Assembly (NCBI GenBank): GCA_025462865.1
Contig: JAOAPI010000026.1
Span: 62,001 to 126,000 of the forward strand
Direction: 5' to 3'
Length of the DNA: 64,000 bases
Source: Candidatus Sulfotelmatobacter sp.
Lineage (GTDB): Bacteria; Acidobacteriota; Terriglobia; Terriglobales; Acidobacteriaceae
Shown here piece by piece: positions 57,944-64,000 of this stretch. Position numbers and translations under genes: made by a program. Position 1 is the first letter of the stretch; every line of letters starts with the position of its first letter. The notes beneath the pieces are model-generated. The model ran no database searches. It saw nothing but the letters and a program-made list of their open reading frames with translations, and was not told where the DNA came from.

Positions 57944-58987
57944 ATGGAAACCTTGTGGTTCATGATCGTCGCCGTGATGCTTGTGGCTTACGTGGTGCTG
58001 GACGGGTTTGATCTGGGTGCGGGCGCGATTTACCTGGGTGCTGGCAAGACGAGCGATGAGCGCCGAAAGATCCTGCGTGCCATCGGACCGGTGTGGGACG
58101 GCAATGAAGTCTGGCTGGTGGCGGCCGGTGGGACGCTTTACTTTGCCTTTCCATTGCTCTATGCGTCCAGCTTCAGCGGCTTCTATCTGCCGCTAATGAT
58201 GGTGCTCTGGCTGCTGATGCTGCGCGGCATTGGCATCGAACTGCGCGCCCACGTGGAGAATCCCGTCTGGGTCGGCTTTTTCGATTGGATTTTCTGCGTT
58301 TCCAGCGTTCTGCTTGCGATCTTTTTCGGCACGGCTCTGGGAAACGTGGTTCGCGGTGTGCCTCTGGGAACCGATGGCTATTTCTTCGAACCGCTTTGGA
58401 CCAATTTCAGGGTTGGGCCCAACACCGGAATTCTCGATTGGTACACCGTTCTCACCGGCGTAATCGCTTTGGTCGCGCTGACCGCGCACGGGTCGTTGTA
58501 TGTCGCGGTGAAGACGGATGGCGAGTTGAATCAGCGCGTTCGCAGAGTAGCTTTAGGAGCGTGGCCACTCCAACTGATCTTGACGATCGTTGGCCTAGTG
58601 GCGACTTGCTATGTGCAGCCGACGGTTCTCGACAACTACAAGCATTATGCTGTCGGATATCTTATCCCCCTGGTTGGGTTTGGCAGTCTGGGCGTCATGT
58701 TCTATGCCATCCGCAAAGGGCAAGACAAGTTTGCTTTTGTGGGCTCGGCGTTTTATATCGTGGGGATGCTGGTGGGAGCGGCATTTGCTTTGTATCCCGT
58801 GGTGTTGCCAGCGAGCACCGATCCTGCCCACAGAAGCCTGACCATTTACAATACCGCCGCCGGCCGGCATGGGCTGAGCGTTGGCATCATGTGGTTGATT
58901 CCGGGGGTAATTCTAGCTGTCGGATACTTCGTCTTGTTGTTCCGCTTGTTCCGGGGAAAAGTGCGTTTGGAGGGGGAAGGATATTGA
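57944..58987 (+). CDS. cydB: Cytochrome bd-type quinol oxidase subunit II
   Basis: 347 residues with about nine membrane helices. METLWFMIVAVMLVAYVVLDGFDLGAG is the family opening, followed by the conserved GPVWDGNEVWLVAAGG and FPLLYASSFSGFYLPLMMVL. CydB forms the heterodimer with CydA and holds no heme itself in most members. The spacing of 26 bases after cydA, with AAGGAG before the ATG, indicates one transcript. No cydX-like small frame or cydDC assembly genes are seen downstream. Confidence 0.95.
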   Translation: METLWFMIVAVMLVAYVVLDGFDLGAGAIYLGAGKTSDERRKILRAIGPVWDGNEVWLVAAGGTLYFAFPLLYASSFSGFYLPLMMVLWLLMLRGIGIELRAHVENPVWVGFFDWIFCVSSVLLAIFFGTALGNVVRGVPLGTDGYFFEPLWTNFRVGPNTGILDWYTVLTGVIALVALTAHGSLYVAVKTDGELNQRVRRVALGAWPLQLILTIVGLVATCYVQPTVLDNYKHYAVGYLIPLVGFGSLGVMFYAIRKGQDKFAFVGSAFYIVGMLVGAAFALYPVVLPASTDPAHRSLTIYNTAAGRHGLSVGIMWLIPGVILAVGYFVLLFRLFRGKVRLEGEGY

Positions 58988-59018
58988 GATGATTTCTCCT
59001 CGTGATGCTTCTTTAGTT

Positions 59019-59090
59019 GCCGGGCTTCGCCCCTTCGGCTTCGCGGAGGGCAGGTTCAGGCTGGACAGCAGAGGCGGCTGTCGCTACGTG
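59019..59090. repeat. REP-like dispersed element, copy B (reverse orientation)
   Basis: CAGGCTGGACAGCAGAGGCGG (59057-59077) then CTGTCGCTACGTG is the reverse complement of the 41445-41490 element. An added arm GCCGGGCTTCGCCCCTTCGG (59019-59038) with GCTTCGCGGAGGGC carries further small palindromes. It fills most of the spacer between cydB and the Mrp gene. Confidence 0.75.
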
Positions 59091-59108
59091 AGCATCGCCG
59101 GTCGCCTG

Positions 59109-59114
59109 TATAAT
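59109..59114 (+). promoter_or_regulatory. Possible -10 box upstream of the Mrp-type gene
   Basis: A perfect TATAAT preceded by TG lies 45 bases before the TTG start. No good -35 is 17 bases upstream. Weak support. Confidence 0.3.
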
Positions 59115-59158
59115 TTAGTGTTCTAGTCATCCTGACTTTATCTTTGGAGTGTGATCCG

Positions 59159-60010
59159 TTGAACGCACATATGCCGTCTCATCCTGGGCAATCCCCGCCG
59201 GGGCCGCAACCGTTGCCGGGCGTTGATGCCATCATTGCCGTGGGTTCGGGCAAGGGCGGCGTGGGAAAAACCACGCTGTCGGTGAACCTGGCGGTTGCTC
59301 TCGCCAAGATGGGCCACAAAGTCGGGTTGCTCGATGCCGATGTCTACGGTCCGAACGTCCCGCTGATGCTGGGAATGAGCGGCCAGCCAAAGATGGCTGG
59401 GGAAAACCGCATCGAGCCCCTAGAGGCCTTCGGCGTAAAAGTTATCTCTGTGGGATTTCTCAATCCTGGGGACAAGCCTGTTATCTGGCGCGGTCCAATG
59501 TTGCACCAGATTGTGAAGCAGTTCCTGGGGATGGTGGAGTGGGGCCATCTCGATTATATGGTCGTCGATCTTCCGCCGGGCACGGGAGACATCGCGCTGT
59601 CCTTAGTTCAATCGGTGCCGCTAACGGGCGCCGTGGTGGTGTCGACGCCATCCGATGTTTCCTTGCAAGATGCGCGTAAGGCAATCGAAATGTTTCGGCA
59701 GATGAAGGTGGACATTATAGGTGTGGTCGAGAACATGAGCTATTTTGTATGTCCGCACTGCAATCACGAAATCGATATCTTCTCGCGTGGCGGAGCAGAG
59801 AGGATGGCGCAGCAATTCACCGTGCCATTCCTCGGAAACATCGAACTTGATTCCGAGGTGCGCAAGTCCGGCGATGGCGGAAAGCCCGTTGTGCTGGAAG
59901 GCGAGAACTCGCCGCACGCCAAGTCGATCTTCGCTTTTGCGCGGAAGGTGGCTGCGCGGGTGGTGGAGATTAAGGCGGCCGAGCCGGCCAGCGTGATTCA
60001 GATCCAGTAG
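59159..60010 (+). CDS. Mrp/NBP35-type P-loop ATPase for iron-sulfur cluster delivery
   Basis: 283 residues from TTG 59159, which has GGAG nine bases upstream; an earlier in-frame TTG (59144) and the ATG at 59171 are alternatives. The deviant Walker A is GSGKGGVGKTTLSVNLAVAL. LLDADVYGPNVPLMLG, YMVVDLPPGTGDIALSLVQ and the cluster-binding CPHC (in YFVCPHCNHEI) mark the ApbC/Mrp branch. It carries and passes Fe-S clusters to apo-proteins in the cytoplasm. The N-terminal MIP18/DUF59 domain of full-length Mrp is missing. Its last residues reach a simple hydrophobic tail. No other isc/suf genes are near. Confidence 0.92.
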   Translation: MNAHMPSHPGQSPPGPQPLPGVDAIIAVGSGKGGVGKTTLSVNLAVALAKMGHKVGLLDADVYGPNVPLMLGMSGQPKMAGENRIEPLEAFGVKVISVGFLNPGDKPVIWRGPMLHQIVKQFLGMVEWGHLDYMVVDLPPGTGDIALSLVQSVPLTGAVVVSTPSDVSLQDARKAIEMFRQMKVDIIGVVENMSYFVCPHCNHEIDIFSRGGAERMAQQFTVPFLGNIELDSEVRKSGDGGKPVVLEGENSPHAKSIFAFARKVAARVVEIKAAEPASVIQIQ

Positions 60011-60073
60011 GAGAAGTCTTCAAAACAGGACACGGGGAACACACAGGGTACGGCGCGTGTGACTCGGGCTTGT

Positions 60074-61222
60074 TTACGTTGTTCGCAGGTTTGAGAACCG
60101 CGCTAGACGCCAAGTGGCTTTGGTTTCCCCACCGTTCAGAACCAACTCCGCCATCATCTCCCCCAGCGCCGGCCCGTGCTTAAAGCCGTGCCCGGAGCCT
60201 CCGCCGAGGAGCCAGACATTGTCCATTCGAGGATGACGGTCCATGATGAAGTGACTGTCGGGAGTCTGCTCGTACTGGCAGACGCGGGTTTCGAGTAATG
60301 GCGCGTCTTTCATCGATGGGAACCGAAAAGCAAGATATTCTCGGACACGCTTCAGCGTTGCCTGGCTGACAAGACGCTCTCCGTCAGTGGGGTCAAAAAG
60401 TGAACCGCGCGTGTCATCGGCCACCTTAAATCCGCGTCGGCCGCTTCCCGGAATACCGTAGAAAAAGCGGTCGCCATGATCACCCCAGACTGGAAGGTGC
60501 GAATCCGTGAATCGCAAATCTCCAGACGGAGGTCCAAAGAAGAAAATATCCTGCTTGGTAGGACGGATGACGCTGCCCAAAGTTTTAGGGAAGAGCTTTC
60601 CCAGCCACGGTCCGCAGGCGAAGACGTAGCGATCGGCTTTGAGCCGCGAACCGTCCGAAAGCGTCAAGTATTTAAGGGGCGCATTTTCCAGTCCATCCGG
60701 TGAAACAGCAAGTTGCCGGTACGCGCCGCCTTCCAGAATGAACGCATCTAATACCGCCTGGCAGCTGGCGCGAGCGTCGAGATATCCGCATTCAGGCTCG
60801 AAGATTCCCCAGTGCACGTCGGAAAAGTTGACCTGCGGCCAGCGTTTCTTCATCTGTGCCGTGGACAATTCCTGAAACTTGATCCCAGCTTCGCGAAGTG
60901 GTTCCAGCGAGCCACGCTCAAAGGCATCGGCGTGGCTGCTCGCCATCCAGAGAACACCCGTGCGATGCAGAAACTGCCGCTTCCATCGACGTTCATACTT
61001 CTGCCAGAGTCTGAGTGCACGAGCAGCAGTGTCGCTGTAGGGCTGGTCAGGTCCGTAGGTCCCGCGCATAATGCGAGTTTCCCCGCCGGAAGACGCCCGT
61101 GAATTTCCCGGTCCCCACGCATCCAGCAAAGTGACCCGCGCTCCGCGTTCAAGCAGATGCAGGCAGGTCCACCCCCCGAAAGCTCCTGCCCCGATAACTG
61201 CGACATGTGGTTTTGCTTTCAT
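60074..61222 (-). CDS. Monomeric sarcosine oxidase / N-methyl-amino-acid oxidase-like FAD enzyme
   Basis: 382 residues. The FAD site is VAVIGAGAFGGWTCLHLLERGARVTLLD at the N-terminus, and the DAO fold continues with SSGGETRIMRGTYG. A Cys at position 315 (ETRVCQYEQTPDSHFIMDRH) coincides with the residue that holds FAD covalently in monomeric sarcosine oxidase, and GGGSGHGFKHGPALGEMMAEL closes the site. The enzyme oxidises secondary amino acids such as sarcosine or N-methyl-tryptophan, releasing peroxide. It is convergent with the Mrp gene and divergent from hrcA. Confidence 0.92.
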   Translation of the reverse strand: MKAKPHVAVIGAGAFGGWTCLHLLERGARVTLLDAWGPGNSRASSGGETRIMRGTYGPDQPYSDTAARALRLWQKYERRWKRQFLHRTGVLWMASSHADAFERGSLEPLREAGIKFQELSTAQMKKRWPQVNFSDVHWGIFEPECGYLDARASCQAVLDAFILEGGAYRQLAVSPDGLENAPLKYLTLSDGSRLKADRYVFACGPWLGKLFPKTLGSVIRPTKQDIFFFGPPSGDLRFTDSHLPVWGDHGDRFFYGIPGSGRRGFKVADDTRGSLFDPTDGERLVSQATLKRVREYLAFRFPSMKDAPLLETRVCQYEQTPDSHFIMDRHPRMDNVWLLGGGSGHGFKHGPALGEMMAELVLNGGETKATWRLARFSNLRTT

Positions 61223-61482
61223 TTCAAATGCTTGCCCGAGTCACTTGAGGATACGTTAGCGAGTCGAAGCACGAGAAGATGCGTTAATAGGTTCGGGCAC
61301 CACCACTTGCGTCCTTGACAGGAAGATAGAGCGTTCCTAGAATCCCAGCAGGGAGCGCTGTTTGCGTCGCTAAGCTAAGTTTCTGCATCTAAATATAGTT
61401 AGCGATAATTGGCGGACCTGTGGGGGGAACCACCATTCGGTTTTGTAGAATGTCAGCCCGTCCCAGAAAATCCTGAATACAA

Positions 61483-62523
61483 ATGCCATCTGATCCAAAT
61501 ATCGGCAAGCGGGAGCGGGAAGTTCTGACGGCTATCGTGGAAACATTTATTTCCACGGGTGAGCCAGTTGGTTCGCGCACCCTGTCGCGCTCCAACCGCG
61601 AAGGCCTGAGTGCGGCTACGATTCGCAATGTAATGGCCGATTTGTCGGATGCAGGATTCCTTGAGCAGCGCCACACTTCGTCAGGACGCGTGCCTACTAC
61701 CGACGCTTATCGCTATTACGTCGAACAGATCAGCGGCACGGCGAAGCTCGCTCCGCAGGAAGAGAACATCATTTCCGACTCGCTCGCGGGTATCAGTGAT
61801 GTGCAGGAGTTCATGGAGCGGACCTCGCGAGTCTTATCGCTGATTTCGCGAAACGTTGGCGTAACCGTAGCCACCAGCGGTGCCAAGAACGCGCTTGAGC
61901 ATGTCTACTTCTCGCGATTAGGCGACCAGAAAGTGTTGGCAGTTTTGGTGACGCGATCCGGCCTGGTGCGCGACCGGGTACTGCGGCTCGATCTGCCGCA
62001 GGGGGAGCTGGACCTGGCCGCGCGCTACATTAATGAGAATTTTCGTGGTTGGACCATGGAATCCATGCGCGCCGAACTCTCCCGTCGCATCGAAAAGGAG
62101 CGCAGCGAGTACGACCGCCTCATGCACTCCATTGAGCAGCTCTACAAACAAGGCGCGCTCGCTGGAGAAACAGCGGAGCAAGTGGTCTTCGTGGATGGCA
62201 CGGCCAACCTGGTGACGGGCGAGGAAGACCGCAAGCGCCTGCACGAAATTATGAAGACTCTAGAGGAGAAAGAGAAAATCGCAAAACTCCTTGGAGCCTA
62301 TCTCGATGTGAAGCAAGAGGCGGTGCGAGTAGTGATCGGGTTGGATGATGAGCTCCCGTCGATGCAGAATTTTGTGCTGATTGGGGCTCCGGCGCGGTCG
62401 GGAAGCGATATGTTTGGATCGCTCGCAGTCATTGGGCCTACGCGCATGGATTATCAGCATACGATGACCGCTGTTTCCTACATCGCGCGCCTGTTTGACA
62501 AAATTCTGAATGAATCGGAGTAA
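61483..62523 (+). CDS. hrcA: Heat-inducible transcription repressor HrcA
   Basis: 346 residues. The N-terminal winged helix (KREREVLTAIVETFISTGEPVGSRTLSR, then SAATIRNVMADLSDAGFLEQRHTSSGRVPTTDAYRYYV) is diagnostic; the GAF-like HrcA domain follows (VSYIARLFDKILNESE at the end). HrcA represses chaperone genes by binding CIRCE sites and is kept active by GroEL. It heads an hrcA-grpE-dnaJ cluster, with grpE five bases downstream. I see no CIRCE (TTAGCACTC-N9-GAGTGCTAA) in the 260 bases upstream, so autoregulation is not evident. The start lacks a strong ribosome-binding site. Confidence 0.96.
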   Translation: MPSDPNIGKREREVLTAIVETFISTGEPVGSRTLSRSNREGLSAATIRNVMADLSDAGFLEQRHTSSGRVPTTDAYRYYVEQISGTAKLAPQEENIISDSLAGISDVQEFMERTSRVLSLISRNVGVTVATSGAKNALEHVYFSRLGDQKVLAVLVTRSGLVRDRVLRLDLPQGELDLAARYINENFRGWTMESMRAELSRRIEKERSEYDRLMHSIEQLYKQGALAGETAEQVVFVDGTANLVTGEEDRKRLHEIMKTLEEKEKIAKLLGAYLDVKQEAVRVVIGLDDELPSMQNFVLIGAPARSGSDMFGSLAVIGPTRMDYQHTMTAVSYIARLFDKILNESE

Positions 62524-62528
62524 GCGAG

Positions 62529-63146
62529 TTGTTTATGGGTAAATCAAATGGCAGGTCGGAAGCAGGTAGATCCCCGGTAGGAAGATCGGAATCAGAAAAA
62601 GCTGCGCTGGATCTGGATCATGAGTTGCCGGCAGCTTCCGGCGACGACGAAAACTCTTCTGCCGCGGTGGGAAGCGGGCAATCGTCCGCCCCGGATTCGG
62701 AATTGCAGAAGGTTACAGCGGAGCGCGATTCATTGCTCGACCGTTTGAGCCGGGCGCAGGCGGAATTCGAAAACGCGCGCCGCCGGGCCAGCAAAGAACA
62801 GCAGGACTATCGGGACTACGCGACTGCGGATGCAATCAAATCTTTGCTGCCCGTGGTTGACAGCCTGGAGCGCGCATTGCAGGTCAAATCGGATGCTGCA
62901 GAGTTACGGAGCGGGGTTGAATTGATCTACAAGCAATTGCAGGCCGCACTGTCCAAACTTTCGGTGAACGCGATCGCATCGAAGGGCGAACCCTTCGATC
63001 CTCGTTTTCATGAGGCGATCGAAATGGTGGAGACCAAGGATGCGCCCGATCATCAAGTTGTGGAGGAGTTGCAGCGCGGGTACAAGTTCAAAGACCGGCT
63101 GCTGCGGCCCGCGATGGTGAAGGTCGCCAAAAATCCTGGCAAGTAA
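62529..63146 (+). CDS. grpE: Nucleotide exchange factor GrpE
   Basis: 205 residues, start at TTG 62529 (GGAG eight bases upstream), with ATG 62535 the alternative. The first ~60 residues are acidic and Ser-rich. Then come the long dimerising coiled coil (LQKVTAERDSLLDRLSRAQAEFENARRRASKEQQDYRDYATADAIKSLLPVVDSLERAL) and the beta-wing head ending in EELQRGYKFKDRLLRPAMVKVAKN. GrpE releases ADP from DnaK. dnaK itself is not in the window; dnaJ follows 55 bases downstream. Confidence 0.95.
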   Translation: MFMGKSNGRSEAGRSPVGRSESEKAALDLDHELPAASGDDENSSAAVGSGQSSAPDSELQKVTAERDSLLDRLSRAQAEFENARRRASKEQQDYRDYATADAIKSLLPVVDSLERALQVKSDAAELRSGVELIYKQLQAALSKLSVNAIASKGEPFDPRFHEAIEMVETKDAPDHQVVEELQRGYKFKDRLLRPAMVKVAKNPGK

Positions 63147-63201
63147 TTCCAATAGGTTTTATTTTCTCTCATAATCTTTCTCATCAGAAAGGCAGCTTAT
63201 T

Positions 63202-64000
63202 CTGACCACAAATGCAAAACGCGATTATTACGAAATCTTGTCGGTGACTCGCACGGTCACCGATCAGGAATTGAAGAGCGCTTATCGCAAGCTTGCGATG
63301 CAATATCATCCGGACCGCAACCCGAACAATCCGGATGCGGAGGAGCGCTTTAAGGAAGTAACCGAGGCGTATGCGATTCTAGCGGACTCGGAAAAGCGCT
63401 CGCTCTATGATCGTTACGGCCATGCCGGAGTTGGGAATGCGGCGGGGGGTGGGGGTTTCGATGCGAGTGCGTTTCAGGATCTCGGCGATATTTTTGGCGA
63501 GTTCTTCGGTTTTGGAGATACTTTCGGGGGCGGCCGCCGCCGCAGCCGGGTCCAGCGCGGCGCGGATTTGCGTGAAGACTTAACCATCGAGTTCGAAGAG
63601 GCCGCATTCGGCACCGAAACACGCGTGATGGTCCGCCGTCACGAAGCTTGCGAGGAATGCCATGGCTCCGGAGCGGCGCCGGGTAAAGGCGCTACAACCT
63701 GCCGTTCGTGTGCAGGCCGGGGACAGGTGCGCTATCAGCAAGGCTTTTTCAGCATTGCGCGGACTTGTCCGTCCTGCCAGGGAACCGGCAACGTGATTAC
63801 CGATCCCTGCCTCAAGTGCAAAGGCGAAGGCCGGATTCTTCGCCAGCGCTCGGTAGACGCGAAAATTCCAGCGGGTGTGGAAGATGGCACTCGCATCCGA
63901 TTTACCGGCGGCGGCGAAGCCGGACCTTTCGGAGGCCCCGCCGGCGATCTCTACGTCGTTCTGCATGTGAAGGAACACCCATTTTTCGATCGAGAAGGAA
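63202..64000 (+). CDS. dnaJ: Chaperone DnaJ, 3' end outside window
   Basis: The visible 266 residues hold a J domain ([33 protein letters not shown], with HPD), a Gly/Phe-rich region with [17 protein letters not shown], and all four zinc motifs: [32 protein letters not shown]. The substrate-binding beta domain begins before the window end. The frame opens after a TAA at 63172 and has no ATG, GTG or TTG before the conserved KRDYYEIL. The only reasonable starts are CTG 63202 ([10 protein letters not shown]) and ATT 63199, with AAAGG nine or six bases upstream. Third gene of hrcA-grpE-dnaJ. Confidence 0.95.
   Translation, partial: MTTNAKRDYYEILSVTRTVTDQELKSAYRKLAMQYHPDRNPNNPDAEERFKEVTEAYAILADSEKRSLYDRYGHAGVGNAAGGGGFDASAFQDLGDIFGEFFGFGDTFGGGRRRSRVQRGADLREDLTIEFEEAAFGTETRVMVRRHEACEECHGSGAAPGKGATTCRSCAGRGQVRYQQGFFSIARTCPSCQGTGNVITDPCLKCKGEGRILRQRSVDAKIPAGVEDGTRIRFTGGGEAGPFGGPAGDLYVVLHVKEHPFFDREG

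Noticed and set aside
1-64000. CRISPR arrays, tRNA, rRNA, insertion sequences, phage genes.
   Set aside because: I saw no spacer-repeat arrays, cloverleaf patterns, transposase motifs or integrase genes. The heptad arrays are too short-period for CRISPR.

Overview
The window looks like chromosomal DNA of an acidobacterium, probably class Terriglobia near the Koribacter group. This is inferred from gene content and protein style, not from a marker-gene search. The grounds are an Oar-like TonB-dependent transporter with an N-terminal carboxypeptidase-regulatory domain, a Ser/Thr kinase fused to a TolB/FlgO-like domain and TPRs, tyrosine-rich exported proteins, an accB-accC-thiE run, GC-rich DNA and many small inverted repeats between genes. 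I see no tRNA, rRNA, CRISPR array, prophage or insertion sequence. Apart from repeats, this is ordinary chromosome with many conserved but uncharacterised genes.

Layout. 1-2.3 kb: the end of a tyrosine-rich protein and a secreted protein with a BamE-like C-terminus. 2.3-8.9 kb: a structured non-coding stretch with a 20-bp tandem repeat, a small HTH gene and the type IV pilus operon pilM-N-O-P-Q, closed by a strong terminator. 8.9-12.7 kb: Xaa-Pro peptidase, accB, accC, thiE. 12.9-18.9 kb: two amino acid permeases, nnr, a PilZ-like protein and tsaE. 19-26.5 kb: a DUF1624-type membrane protein, an MBL-fold enzyme, fabI, an MFS exporter, two exported proteins and a DUF4230 protein. 26.5-31 kb: a membrane histidine kinase and NtrC-type regulator on the minus strand. 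31-41.4 kb: an OmpA-family porin, an acetyltransferase, a lipoprotein, a second and soluble kinase/NtrC pair with a degenerate kinase-like third gene, then the Oar-like receptor. 41.5-50.4 kb: Ser/Thr kinase, glycosyltransferase, CDGSH protein, Tat-exported FAD enzyme, rhomboid protease and a three-gene minus-strand set of unknown function. 50.5-56.5 kb: a VWA protein and MoxR ATPase pair, a Lon-like substrate-binding protein, an SDR, a small TPR protein, a Cys-rich conserved protein and a hotdog thioesterase. 56.6-64 kb: cydAB, an Mrp-type ATPase, a sarcosine-oxidase-like enzyme and hrcA-grpE-dnaJ, with dnaJ cut by the window end.

Three themes stand out. First, arrays of 7-bp repeats are arranged as large inverted repeats between co-directional genes and in two cases include the upstream stop codon. 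Second, three genes (an APC permease, a Tat-exported oxidoreductase and dnaJ) appear to start at CTG. In two of them a GGAGG lies exactly four bases upstream, the spacing also used by neighbouring ATG and TTG starts. Third, PilP carries an AMIN domain that closely copies the one at the start of the adjacent PilQ. Other points are a stand-alone receiver-plus-DHp protein lacking the phospho-acceptor histidine, a zinc-knuckle-like insertion in the MoxR ATPase, and a REP-like palindrome read in frame inside thiE. All calls come from reading the sequence; no database search was run.
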